This document shows positions 35,873 to 48,295 of a stretch of DNA of 64,000 nucleotides, one piece after another. Positions within the stretch are counted from its first letter, which is position 1, and every line of letters starts with the position of its first letter. Location of the stretch: NCBI GenBank assembly GCA_039881145.1, contig JAYKKI010000005.1, positions 22,129,501-22,193,500 on the forward strand, in the 5' to 3' direction. The translations under genes were made by a program, and so were the position numbers. The DNA is from Druceiella hillmani (taxonomy: Eukaryota; Arthropoda; Insecta; Lepidoptera; Hepialidae). The notes under the pieces were generated by a model. That model was not told the origin of the DNA. It worked only from the letters and a program-made list of their open reading frames with translations, and ran no database searches.

Positions 35873-37090
35873 TGCTGACAGCTTTTATAAGTGTGGTTTG
35901 TTTTGGGAGACTTTTGGGAGAGTTTTTTTCTCTTAGGAAATTATGAATTTTTTAAAATTTAATTGTATCGCTCAGAAGTTTGTGTTCTTGAAGATTTTTC
36001 ATAAGACAAGGATGGCATTAAATTTAACAAACGAATTTTATTACAGTTGCCTTTGTTTCTTTTCCGATCATTATTAGTACGATTTCCAGAAGAAATAAGG
36101 TCTCCGAAGTATTATAGTTACCATTTACAATGTTATAAAAATACAGACCTGATTGATGTGTTCCGCTCTCGTTTATCTATACTTTTGTAAAAGTAACTTG
36201 AGAAATTATTTTAGAAGATCAATACTTCAAAAGATTTAAAATAAAGTTATACTATATTTAAATTATTCTTTCCTATAATTTTATTTTTAATAATATCTTT
36301 ATTTTCGGTAACTGCATTTTGTTAATCGAATTCCAATATATAACTCATATATTTTTTATTGGATATTGAAAATGAGAATTCCTCCAAATGTTGCAAAATT
36401 ATTTGGAACAAATAAACAAATAAAATGTGATCATGAACACTAATTTATTTGTTCATAAAGCAATTTTAAGAGCTACGTCGATGCTCGTAAATTATATATA
36501 TAGGTCGATGCTCGTAAATTATATTTAGATAATTGAGAAACTGAGTCTGTTTTCAATAACTCCTTTTCATTGTTTTAATTAAATTTGACTGGTTTCCAGC
36601 TTTCTAACTGTTTAAATTCATTGAATTCATTCCTTTGTTTCGATTTGAGTGAATCATCCTTGGGATTGCAACATTTTTTGAAATGTCCGTTCAGTTGTGT
36701 CACCTAAAAATAGATCGTCTTTACACTGCGGTGACGCATTAATCCTTCACACTGTTGCTGGTCGCGGTCGGGATGTCCTTTCTTACGAAATTATATATCT
36801 TGTATATTTATATTCTATCTAGAAAGAGCAGTGTGTAATTCTAGGACTATATGTATGTCTTTAAAATCCTTCTTAATAAAATTACGTTGGCTGCCTTGGG
36901 TGTTCGAGGAATTTTAAAATGTTGTTAAACATAAGAGTTTTGATATTCGCTGGTTAAGTAATTTATATATGTATATATCGCCCCCATTTATACTTCAAAT
37001 GGCGAATGCAATTTGACTGAATACTTTTTTACAATACAGTTCAATGTAGTATAATTTGTGTGCATTCTGTACTATAAAAGATGGCTAAAG
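35873..37090. other. Intergenic, with a small direct duplication at 36478-36530
   Basis: TCGATGCTCGTAAATTATAT occurs twice, 29 bp apart. Otherwise unique AT-rich DNA. Confidence 0.55.
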
Positions 37091-37100
37091 TATGAGTTGA

Positions 37101-37195
37101 GCACATGCTGTTACTATTATAGAGTTTGAGTGCTATCGTGTTTACCGTGTAACATTGAAACACAAGAATAGTGTTACTATTCTCGCACGTGCTCA
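37101..37195. repeat. Short inverted-repeat element (possible MITE remnant)
   Basis: GTTGAGCACATGC on the left and GCACGTGCTCAAC on the right are inverted with one mismatch. GTTACTATT occurs just inside both ends. About 95 bp in total. Confidence 0.5.
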
Positions 37196-37748
37196 ACATT
37201 TAACGTGTATATCGGTAATTTTTATGTTTTTTATGTGTGTTAAGTTCTTTTTGTGTCTAAGCATGGAAATGTAAAACAAGTCATTTGTATTGTTTAAAAA
37301 AACTGATAGGTTCTGTATATCCTCGTGGAATTTTCAGACTGAGCCGAAGTGACAAACATGACAAAAATTAAAAGCAATATAGCTAAGTAAGTTCACGGTC
37401 TCACTGTGCTTCCTCAGTTAGTAGTTGCATTAAAATGCATAAAGGCACTTTAAAAAAGTTTTGCGAATATGTTTAATAAATTTTGTATATTAAATTTGTT
37501 TTTTGTTGAGGTATACATAATCTTCTTTTCATAGTCTTCGTTTTTAAATCAGCGTGTATCTTAAATTGTTATTACACAATGGCACTTGAAGCACTGAGAT
37601 ATCGGACAGGAGATCCAAAGCGACGTATAAAACTATCGTTTTTTTAAATTGTATAAGTTTAATGGATAGTGACTGAATATGAAATATAAAGAGATGGTTA
37701 TATTAAGAGATTGTTTGACTTTCAACATGACCATGCAAAGAATTCTTT

Positions 37749-37786
37749 CTGTGAAAAGGATATAGTGTCTGATATCCTTTTCACAG
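37749..37786. other. Perfect 15-bp hairpin
   Basis: CTGTGAAAAGGATAT (37749-37763), an 8-nt loop, then ATATCCTTTTCACAG (37772-37786). The stem is perfect but short for a miRNA precursor. Confidence 0.75.
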
Positions 37787-39022
37787 GAAGTTTTTGCTTT
37801 TGTTTTAAGATGTCTTATTATGGATAAACACGACAAAGACGAAGTAAAATATAATATAAAATACTTTCATACGAAGTAAAATATTTTTTAAATTGTCGAG
37901 TAAATGACTAAAAACGTTTTGCAGAAATTAGTACTTAAAATCTAGGCGTATCCAAAAATTATTGATTGTATGCTACGTATAGATGCAATTAAATTCTGTC
38001 AACAGTCAAACATCAGAGAATTGGTGGAGATAAGACGTGTATTTCTTTTAATCAATAATTGTAACAGCATCTACACCAAAGGTTTCGTAAAGACCTGGAT
38101 CGTCTTCACTTCTTAGTGTATAATGGTTACTATAAAACTAGCGTTATATTTAGGAATACGGAGCCGAGTAATTGATTTCCGCTCTAAATGTGTAATTTAT
38201 GGCAGTATCAGAGTATTGTGTGGAAAAATTATCTTCGTGTAATGTAGATTGTGTTTGTTTTTGTTCGTCGTTTTTATCTTTTGATACGAAACTCACGAAT
38301 TTCTTGTTATTAATAAAACAAATGATCAAAATTTATAAATATGTTGAGCAAACAATCGACTAATATGTAGATAAATATTAATATTAAATTTCTATGTTTC
38401 TAAAAATCCCTGCATAGGAAGCGATAGATGAAAATATAGACAATTACAATTTTAATTTCTTTTCGTTATTCTAAGAGATGGAATAAAATATAGGTTACAG
38501 GTGAAAGACAATAATTCAGTGTTGACTTTTGAAATATAATCAATTAATTGTGAATGGCTCAGGTTTATTCACGAGAGAGCATAACAACCGTATTTTTATA
38601 TTTATTTGTTCTTCGCATGGACTATGGTATACCCGCATGACGAGGCGACCTATTAATGAAAAGACTACCTCTTATATTTATTACCAGACTATAGAGACTA
38701 TTAATTTGCACATAAATAATTATTCTTCACCACAATATAATAGGAATAAAGCATAAGGAAAAATTATAAATAACGGTGGAAACATCATGTGAGCTTGCGG
38801 TTAGGAGAGAATGGTTTTATTCCTTGAACGATGCGGATGTGGAATTTGATAAAAAGTTATTGCCTGATTATTAATGGACCTAAACTTAATTTCCTTTACC
38901 AATTTTTATTTGAACAGTCTTTTGTATTTATTGCACGAATATTCCAGACGAATAAAAGTAAAGCTTGTGAACGATGAGCGCAGAACATGAATCTTTTATC
39001 CTAGTCCTCCACTGAAAACTTC
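37787..39022. other. Intergenic, nothing recognised
   Basis: AT-rich. The 75-codon frame at 38529-38756 has no support. Confidence 0.55.
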
Positions 39023-39319
39023 ATGGATTTTTCCGAAGATATTGTAATCTTATTAACGATTTTAATTATGATCGATGGTTTCTCCTACCATTCCGGTAAT
39101 TCGCTACTATGGCGAAAAGAGTCAGGAGCTTTATATCGAATGAAAAAATTTTGGTTTACATATATTTCACCTCATTATAGAGCTATTCTTGCCGTTTATG
39201 AGATTATGAGTACCAAACGGTTGACTTATATCAAAGACATTATAGACCTAACGTACATATGTATACATTATGAAGATTTGGTGAGTGGTGGGGAAAACTT
39301 TCACTGCTTAGTCGTCTAG
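39023..39319 (+). CDS. Unidentified 98-codon ORF, weak candidate
   Basis: ATG at 39023 (preceded by TTC) to TAG at 39317-39319: MDFSEDIVILLTILIMIDGF..., with a hydrophobic stretch at residues 8-20 and Tyr-rich remainder. No domain recognised. It lies a few hundred bases before a dead LINE fragment, so it could be unrelated noise or part of a decayed element. Confidence 0.15.
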   Translation: MDFSEDIVILLTILIMIDGFSYHSGNSLLWRKESGALYRMKKFWFTYISPHYRAILAVYEIMSTKRLTYIKDIIDLTYICIHYEDLVSGGENFHCLVV

Positions 39320-39689
39320 TCTACTTAGGATAGTCTGTTGGACCGGTTTGCTAATCTTCGTTATCTCGATCAACTAAATGTTTCTGCAATCGCAGTAACT
39401 CGTTAATCTTCGGAGGCTGAAAATTAATATTGAATTTTCTTTTAAATCCTTTTAATTTCTCTTAATTTTTGTAATCCAAACTAATATTCTGCCTACGACT
39501 CAAAATTGTAGTTTTCTGAACACAATAATTTTGTTTCTGCTTGTACATATGGCTTTTGTTGAATTTTGTTGATTTTGACTTCTTCAAAGAGTAGAATGTT
39601 AATGTATAGACGGTACCTCGACTCAATGTACTAATTTTTGTCAAATTTCATTGGTACTTGATCTATGTATTAAACCTGAAATTTTAAAT

Positions 39690-40110
39690 AATTTTATATC
39701 TTCATCTATAGCTAAGGAAAAACAATTTTTGCTAGTAAATATTTGTCGATGTGAGGTTAAAAATAATCTTACGAATAAATCCAAATCTATGAAAAGTGAA
39801 AGTAGCCTAAGGTTTCACGATGTTATATAATTTATAAAAATTAACTCCAGTAATCATTGGCATATTGAATACAACTGCCAGATTTCCACTAAAGTGGAAA
39901 ATAGGTTATATTATCCCTTTGTGCAATGTACCTAGATACTTCGACCCAATTCTATTCCAACACTTCTATGTTCTTGAAGGTTTATCAGTAGTTAATAAAC
40001 TACTTTCTTCCACGCTCAATAGCATCCAAATCTGCTTTATTATCCGGAATTCTACTTATTAAAGGCGCTGACGATATACACTTAGCTTAAATAACCCTCA
40101 AGTTACCATA
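39690..40110 (+). mobile_element. Non-LTR retrotransposon (LINE) reverse-transcriptase fragment, degraded
   Basis: 39865-40062 encodes FPLKWKIGYIIPLCNVPR, followed by YFDPILFQHFYVLEGLS. This matches the start of the RT domain of Jockey/R1-type LINEs (the 'FPxxWKxAxIxPLxKxPxP...LRPISxLPxLSK' region). Weaker upstream matches in other frames fit the segment that normally precedes it. Downstream, GADDIHLA in another frame fits the '...TALLKVTDDI' stretch. Frameshifts and substitutions show it is inactive. Confidence 0.78.
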
Positions 40111-41160
40111 GTCGTATTCTGCAAGCTCGATTGAAGTCTTTAATTAATTTAATACCAACTATATTATTTCAAATCAGTTCGAATATTTCTCATAATAGTT
40201 TAGCTCATATTTTGTGTCCCTGAATAATTTACTAAGTCAGAGAAATACAGTGAGTACACCCAAAGAAGGACTTATCTCCTTTTTTCCCAGTAGTTAAAAA
40301 TATTCACCTTAACGTCGATGGCGTAAAATGTATATCCATTTTTACCTTTATTCTATACAACATTTAAGTCTGTTAAGTGGAATATAATCTTAATAAGTTA
40401 GTGGATTTATAAAATAAGTTTAATAGCTAACAAGTCACTAACTTTGACAAAATAGTTTGAGATTCTTGATTGACTCCATTTTCGCATAAATTTTTCTTCG
40501 CTGCTGTAAATTTTTAATAGAATCCAAATTATCTTATTATGAAATTGAAATATTTGTTACAATTTTCATAAAAATTACTGCTTCGTACTTGATTTCAAAC
40601 TTCTTCTTTGAAAAGTTAAGAAAACTTTAATATCCAAACTGTAAAACTTGAAACCGACTGGAATATAACACGAATAAACGATATGAAAAAATTACTTTTC
40701 TGTTCTTTCTGAACTTCTTTTTCTTAACCTGAACTCGTGTAATTCATAAATAAATCCATATATAGTCTAAATTTGGTTAACTGTTATTTTATTTTTTTTT
40801 TAATTGTGCACAGATATTTGTGTAATTTATTTTTTTCGATATATTTTAATTACCTACTAATCTAAATCATCAGATTACTAACATTTTCCATTTTATTATT
40901 GTAAATGAGTAGAAGAAATACTTCATTAGCCAATAATATTTGTTTGTTATATCAGTGTATCATTAATGTTTTAATTTATTCGATAGTTTGCACAGGATTT
41001 TGTTGAAAAAAGTTTGACCACTGTAAAAATGAAATTAAAATCGTACAAGTAATCAGAAGCTCGGAATTGTAACATAGAGAAGAAGTTTATGCATGATACT
41101 TGTAAAGGTAATAGGAAACTAAAATTAATAGGAAACTATAAGAGCACTTCCTTAAGTAGT
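40111..41160. other. Intergenic, nothing recognised
   Basis: AT-rich unique sequence. Confidence 0.55.
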
Positions 41161-41660
41161 ACAAAATAAAGTCGCTTCCCACGTCTGTCTGTCCCTCTGT
41201 ACGTTTAGATCTTTTAAATTACGCATCGGATTTTGATGCATTTAATGTAAATAATATGTGCTCTTTACAGCACATCATTATCATTGTCATTATATTTTAT
41301 TTTATCATATATATTTTAGAACATATCACATTTTTAAAATTACCAAAAATCAGTATTCGCGATGCCGATGTCGTGCACGGACGACGGCGGCGGCGGAGGC
41401 ACGTGCCTATAAATAGCGCGTCACAGGCCGCGCGGCATTGTATGATTTGCAGCGTCGCACGCATTTGTCGGAGCTCTCAAGCAAGTAAAATAAAAAAAAA
41501 TAAAAACGTGCTTTTCAGCGCGACACTATAAAGTGCAAAAACAGCTGTAAACATGGTATATTAAGACACCTGTAGTATATTCTAATAATGACAGTAATAT
41601 TATTAATCGTTCCACAATTACATCAAATTGCACCCGTGCGAAGCCGGGGCGGGTCGCTAG
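41161..41660 (+). mobile_element. Non-autonomous Helitron with promoter-like internal segment
   Basis: The left part AAAATAAAGTCGCTTCCCAC, GTCTGTCTGTCCCTCTGTAC and ACGCATCGGATTTTGATGC, and the right end CACCCGTGCGAAGCCGGGGC and GGGTCGCTAG, are phrases I know from a widespread lepidopteran Helitron family. The CTAG 3' terminus is followed by T, as expected for insertion between A and T. No Rep/helicase is present. The middle (about 41360-41480) is an unusually GC-rich, promoter-like cargo. The exact 5' end is uncertain. Confidence 0.8.
41398..41440 (+). promoter_or_regulatory. Promoter-like motif cluster inside the Helitron (palindromic E-box plus TATA box)
   Basis: GGCACGTGCC (41398-41407) is directly followed by TATAAATA (41408-41415). 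GCATTG, with its A at 41437, lies about 29 nt downstream of the first T, a plausible start position. CpG-rich flanks (ACGACGGCGGCGGCGGAGG) precede it. Activity is inferred only. Confidence 0.45.
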
Positions 41661-43420
41661 TTGACATTAAACGAAGAAAGGTTATGACTGTTATCCTAAA
41701 TAATAATAACTTATTTCCATACAGCGATAAACAGATACGCGTATTTCAAATTTATATCGAATAAATTCAATAGTAATTAAATTATCCGCCAATAACTAGC
41801 TATATACGTATAAGCAAATTCGAGTACGTGTGCCGTATGGGGCACCGATAACCTTCGTCCGGAGCCACCACTGTTGCTAAGATTCGCTAACGTTTCGACA
41901 CTTTGATTTCGTGAGTCATGCCTATCACCGCTGCAGTTGCTTAGGGATGTACGACATTAAAAAAAATCGATCGATGTACGATAGGAATATGTTGGAACAC
42001 AAGTATAACCTCCTTTAATACTAGTAAGCGAATATATTTTTACAAAGTGGTGTCGTAGGTTTTTTATATTTTTCTCTACTTACTACTTGTGTTATAATCC
42101 TTCCCTTATGTAGTAATAGTTTGGTCTTCTTTTTCATTCTAATAAAGTAAACACACTACGTTATAAAATTCAAATATAAATTTTATAAAAAACGAGAAAG
42201 GTTTTGTAACATTTTATTGATTATACCAAAGAAGTTAACATATTATTAATATCTGTGCGTTGTTACACATGCGGAAAATAAGAGACATGTAATAGATATT
42301 TATATTTCTCTATTTTTGTGTGGGTGTATATACCCTGGAGCTACGAACTTATTTTCTAATGGAAAGTCAGAGCGACTTTTACATTGGGTAGAGAAAGTGA
42401 TACTTTTATCACTTCTTTAAACAAAATACAAATAATTCGAAATTTAAATTATTTTCGTCTTTTATTCACTCATGAACAAATAAAACCATGGAGAGCTAAG
42501 CACTCACATATATTTATCGCTTCTCGCTAACTTCACCTCCTCCTTAAGCTGTCCTGGTGATGCCCATATAAATTATTATTAATGGCATCGCCAGTATATG
42601 TTCGTGACACGGTCGTACTTCTATGGGGTATATAGATAATATAATTCAATATTAAGAAAACAACTACAATATTTAAATAATTCGTAGACCGCAGTTATAC
42701 CCACGGAGTAAGTAATATTTCTTTATTTTATTTTCATTTTTTTTTCAAAGAAAACTTAATAATAGTGAAATCGAAATTTGTATCGAGTCGAGAGAAACCT
42801 TATTTATTTTTCCGTCACTATATTTATTGACATCCCTAGTTGTTATTTTTATCGCCACTATCGCATATTTTGTTAGACATGCGTGTTATTAGATATAATA
42901 TTATACAAATTTATGAAATTTGGACACGACGTGCTGATGATGTCGTTTGACGTGATCGCCTTATCTCTACGGGGCACTGTTGTCGCATCGCTGATGGCGG
43001 TCGATTCTTGAAATAGTTTGTTTGAAGTTAGGAATGTCTTCTCCTCTCAAGAAAATGTGTTTTATTGTCATTTTAGTTTTTTTTCAATTCATATTTGTTT
43101 TATTCCAAATGATTTACAATTAATAAGAAAAAGGTAGATTTTTTTTCGTTTTAATTTCCCGATCTGTTTTGATAATCCGTAGAAACCTGGAGATTGCGTC
43201 TTTCTTCTGCATATATTATTGCCACTATTTTGGGTACTTTAGAAAAGAGGAATTGTGGATTGAAATAAGACGTATAAAAAAGATTAAAAAATTATTATTG
43301 TAAAACCGTAAAATTATTTAGAAAAAAATCTTCTTTCGTTTTTAGGCTTACACACTGAACCTTATAATTTTGTCGCATCCCTATATCCGTCCTTCATTCT
43401 GTAACAGCTACACAATTTTT
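41661..43420. other. Intergenic, with scattered GC-richer repeat-like patches
   Basis: 41830-41985 (...GGAGCCACCACTGTTGCT..., TTAGGGATGTACGAC) and 42930-43015 (CATCGCTGATGGCGGTCG) resemble in style the dispersed family at 50.1, 52.3 and 54.4 kb, with its AGGGATGT phrase. Boundaries are unclear and no gene is seen. Confidence 0.4.
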
Positions 43421-43489
43421 AAAGTTTCATATACTTGCGAAACTTTATACACCTATGTGCGTAAAGTTTTGCAAGTGTATGGAGACTTC
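43421..43489. ncRNA. Candidate pre-miRNA-like hairpin, near-perfect 31-bp stem
   Basis: The arm 43422-43452 pairs with 43457-43488 around a CTAT loop. There is one single-base bulge (43482), one A:C mismatch and a few G:U pairs. The inner stem includes ACTTGCGAAACTTTA against TAAAGTTTTGCAAGT. The differences between the arms are mostly wobble-preserving on the plus strand. The loop is small for a canonical miRNA. A 68-codon frame over it is probably incidental. Confidence 0.5.
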
Positions 43490-45536
43490 AATCATTATGA
43501 AGCAAAATTTAAAAAAAATTGTTGTAGATCATGCATCGAGCGGTGTTTCAAAATGAAATTTCACAATTTAAAATAAATTTTGGATTTTTTTTTATTTATA
43601 AATCCTGTTTGTGAAATATTAAGTTTAAAAGTGACGAGCGATGTGTCCTCCACATCTAAATTTTTTATTATGTATTTTTTTTATGTATATTTATGTATAG
43701 AATTTGATTAGAATTTTTAAAACATATCAGTTTTTGCCGGAGGCTTATCCCGCGTAGTATTAGAAAAATGAAATAAACCTTTTTTTAAAGAAACAGATAT
43801 AGATTTCAATCAGGCCAGTTATGTAGTTACGTATTACTTTGGACATAATTGCTAAACTTGACTTTTTAACATTCATTGTGGTGCAGTGCGGATTACGTAC
43901 CCCCACACGAATTATGTGATGGCAGTCTGGACAAAAATACTATGCAATAATGAACCCACGAATTCGGCATTTTAAATGGAACATATTCTAGTATAAAAAT
44001 AATAAAAACTTAAATTTTATTAATTTACGTCATAAAACGTCGTCTCGGCGTTTAAAACTTAACGAATAATCGTCACCCAAAAGAGTTGACACCAAATATT
44101 TAAAAACTTATTTAATAGCAGCCTATTTCCGTTTTCCTGCACGGACATTAATTCCTTTAGTGTCTATATTCACTGGTTTGCTCCAGTTAAAGATAGTATA
44201 ATGATATGTAGCCTTTCTTTTAAGTAAGGGTATATTTTATTTACGTATAAATTGTTATAGAAATTCTTCGAGCCTTTTATGCATGAGAGAAATACAAAAA
44301 AAAGAAACAAAAAATTGATTTTATATTTGTTACATTAATTGGAGTTATTCTGCTAACTTGCTTAAAAAATTCACGAGGGACGAACAACTACGGACTCCAT
44401 TTGGCTAATGATTTACAGTAGATTTTATACCTGCCTTATTTTGGAACGACCTTTAATAATCTATCTGAATCGTATGACTTATAAAGTTATTAAATGGTAG
44501 AAAACATTTATAGTATGGGAAGAGTAAAAAACATGTGATGGAACTTAGGTTATGTAAATGATACGTCATTCAGCGTTACCAGAAACACGGTCCCATTTTT
44601 TAAATCTTATCGGAAGGAACGAGGCATTCATGGTCATCACTCACTACTCAGTATAGACGCGTGTTAAAGAGAAAAAAAAAGAAATTAAATAGTAACTCTT
44701 CTATGGTTTAAAAATATTTAAAGTAAACTTTACCGACAGCAGATGATAATAAAAATTTAAATTTTATTAATTTATGCGCACGTCATCACGGTTCGTTACA
44801 TGAAACGTTTAAAACTTAACGAATAATCGTCAACCAAAGGAGTTGACAGCAAATATTTCGTCACCCTCAGTAATTTATTTCAACACACTCCGTGCTTTAG
44901 ATAAAAATTAAAGACTATCTTCATTAATCATTCCAATAGTGACGTAAACTTACCTAAAGAACCACACCGGCTGTATAAACAACATATTTTGCTCGTACGA
45001 TATATTATTAATCATCATGTATAGTTAGGCATATGGGTGATGATGAAATACTATTTTTCCCATGTTCCATATTTTTCACTTACACGTACTTGTTTGCGTA
45101 AGCAAATTTTAAATTACGAATGTGTTTCTTGAGTATTTATAATTCTTGAGTTTTAGAAACGGGCCACAATAAGTTGATACTAAACATAAGTTACAGAAGT
45201 ATTGCGTAACGGTTCAACAATAGATATTCAAAGAAAAATGTTTTAGCGGAATATGAGAAATAATTCTATTGACGATATGCTTTATTACAGATTATTAATT
45301 CAAATTAGTTCTTTGTACGTATATGTATATATGTATATAATATGAAGTAAGTTAGTGAAAGATGATTATGAGGATCATTGGGTCTTCTAGGAACTAAGAT
45401 ATAGTGATGAGAATTAGATGAAATAGACATTCAGTGAAGGTCCTTTTTTCATAATGAAGATCGGGGTTTATTTCAGGTATGGGATAAGGGGGAGATCTCG
45501 ATTATCATACATTGTACAAAAATATGCAAGAAACGG
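43490..45536. other. Intergenic, containing a dispersed duplication (44011-44100 and 44752-44865)
   Basis: TTAAATTTTATTAATTTA, CGTTTAAAACTTAACGAATA, ATCGTCA.CCAAA.GAGTTG and CAAATATT occur in both places in the same order, about 740 bp apart. No gene is supported. Confidence 0.6.
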
Positions 45537-46095
45537 TTTTATTTGAAATTTTGAAAATTTTATTTATAAATAATAAAACTTTTGATTTGCTTAATATTAA
45601 GGTGTTAAACAAAATTAAGACAAAGAAACAAAATAAAGATAAAATGTCTAAACCAAAAGTTTTCTTGGAAATTGTGGGAATTTCATTTAAATATAATTGA
45701 AGTTATGAGTCGGCTAATAATAACATGTTAAGGAAATTAAAATATAAAAATAACACGCAGATAAAATTTCTAATATAAACATTTTATTTGAAATATAGGG
45801 AATTTGTTTTAGATATAATATAAGTTTTAATTTGCCTAATATTGACGTGTTAAGAAAGTTATATAGTTAACAAAATATAGATAAAATGTTTAAAGCAAAG
45901 TTTTTCTTTGAAATTTTGGCAATTTGATTTACATATAATTGAAGTTATAATTTGGCTAATAATAACGTATTAAGGAAATTTAGATATAGGAACCAACTAT
46001 AGATAAAATATCTAAAACAATCGTTTTATTTGAAATTTTGAAAATTTGATTTACACATAATAGAAGTTTTCATTTGTCGAATATTAACGTTTTTC
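45537..46095. repeat. About 121-bp tandem repeat, five diverged copies
   Basis: TTTTATTTGAAATTTTG-like starts at about 45537, 45659, 45780, 45900 and 46022. Each is followed by TAATTGAAGTT..., TTTGGCTAATAATAACGT and AGATAAAAT. A 62-codon frame at 45512-45700 is repeat-derived. Confidence 0.88.
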
Positions 46096-47882
46096 CACTT
46101 AACGTGGTTTCGCCTCGAAGTATTCAATACCGATTAAACCCGGTGTCTATCAAAGTATCAACTGGTTAATTTGGAATGATTTCCATATATTTTTGTAAAA
46201 AGTTTCCATCTCAGTAATTGCGGTTTGTAATGACTTATCGTTTTAATTACGCATAATAACTGATTTTTAAATAAACGCATATTTCGTAACATAACGACAG
46301 CGTCTCATTTCCTGTAACGGTATTTTCATTTAACGTTAACTTTTGTTTAAAAAAATAGATTAATTTTGCAAATTAACAGTAGAGAGTTTATTTATATATA
46401 GTTCCATAATAAATATCTTTATCAGTAACTTTGGGTCATTTTTAATAAAAAAAATCGTAATCTTTTACTATAATTTATTACTCCAATATAAATAAAATAT
46501 ATATAAATTAAGAATTAAGTTTTTCAGCACTAGTTTATTGCTTTATTTATTTTTTATCTGTAAAGAGCTTATTTGCAAAATGCTTTACAGACAAAATGTA
46601 AAATAAAGAAAATTTATTTAACTTAGAAATTCATATTACATCAATACATGTCAACTTTTTATTACGTTCCGACAAGGTTGTCGTCTTTATTATATTTTTA
46701 TTTCGAAACAACCCGCAATATAATTTGTAACCTTAAATATTACTAACATGTTACGGTCAAGTCTAAACATGTTACGGTTAAAAAAAGAGATAACGAAATA
46801 TTTCGCAAGGCATCGTCATTTCCTTTAAAAGTTTTTTTTTCCGAATGACGTTATTAATGACACGAAGGAAACCATAATGCTATAATATACCGAATACCAG
46901 AAAGATAACGGTTAACATGGGACAACAAGAAAAATTACACGTTTTTATTAATTTAAATAGTATTTTTTGTGTAACATAATATAATTTTTGTTATAATAAT
47001 ATTTGTTTGATGTAATGAAGATCGCTTATTTCGGGGAGGTTCGGGTCTGTAAAGGTAGCACTAAGTCACGACACTCGCTTGTCGCTTACTTTTACTAATT
47101 GTTAAAAGACGAAACTTACCTGCTTATCTTGTGCGTTTACGATCTTCTATGAATTTCAGAAATACTGGACAGTTGTAATCTCGTCGTGATACATGAAATA
47201 TAGTTAAAAATAGGGGACGTTTCAGGAAATACGAGACGTCTGAAAACACTAGTTACAAAATAACAGATTAAATCGACGAGACGCTTTTTCATATGTTCAT
47301 CCCTAACACATCACTTCGATTATTGTTCTACCTTTATTTTGTTATAATTTATAGACTATTTATATTTATTATATATTATTTTCATAGTTTAGACTTTTAA
47401 ATAATTGTATGTTTATACCAATTTATAAAAAGTGTACTCAGATTTATGAAAATATAATATGTTCATCTACTTTTTTGTGCTTGGTTCTATACGAAAAAAC
47501 GTAATCCTTATATAAATAAATGTTTCTTTTTATGTTTTTGGTGGTAAGCCTTAGTTAAACAAACTTAAAATTTTGGTTTATTGAAAATCGTGGCTCTATA
47601 TTCCACATTTCTGTAGTCATTAAACGTTTTGAAGCATTTATTAACCATAATTTGATTTATGGAATACGGAATCAAATTAAGATGATTTTACGGTCGTATT
47701 CGAGAGCCATATGTATTGGCCTACCAACACGGTTTATTTTCCACAAATTTGTTCAAAATATGTTTTGTTCATTATTCCCACATCGACTTTCAGCATTGTC
47801 GTCATTCGTATTTTGTTTTTAAGACTACTTTGCATAATATTTTCTTCACCAATAAAGAAATAATATCAATATTTTATAATTA
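46096..47882. other. Intergenic, nothing recognised
   Basis: AT-rich. AACATGTTACGGT occurs twice near 46750-46780. A consensus splice donor on the minus strand at 47119 has no exon to support it. Confidence 0.55.
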
Positions 47883-48295
47883 ATGTACATATTTGTTATT
47901 TGAGTTTAGAGTTGTATTCTAGTATTAGTTCACATATCATATTTTGATATATTTGATCTATCACAGAATGATTATATTCAAGAATGAACTATTTAGACAC
48001 AGAAAACAAGAATGAACTTTTTAAAAATTTAATGTACATATTTGTTTTTTGAGTTTAGAGTTGTATTCTAGTATTAGTTTACATACCATATTTTGATATA
48101 TTTGTTCCATCACAGAATTATTCTATTCAAGAATGAACCATTTAGACATAGAAAACAAGAATGAACTTTTTAAAAATTTAATGTACATATTTGTTTTTTG
48201 AGTTTAGAGTTGTATTCTAGTATTAGTTTACATACCATATTTTGATATATTTGATCTATCACAGAATTATTCTATTCAAGAATGAACTATTTAGC
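47883..48295. repeat. 149-bp tandem repeat, 2.8 copies
   Basis: ATGTACATATTTGTT..TGAG starts at 47883, 48032 and 48181. Copies are nearly identical, and each contains CAGAAT.ATT.TATTCAAGAA. Confidence 0.95.

Noticed and set aside
41256..41531. 91-codon ORF over the Helitron
   Set aside because: It spans element termini and promoter-like cargo. The Arg/Gly-rich middle comes from CGG repeats, and no Rep or helicase motif is present.
45512..45700. 62-codon ORF
   Set aside because: It lies in a 121-bp tandem array and is not preserved in the other copies.
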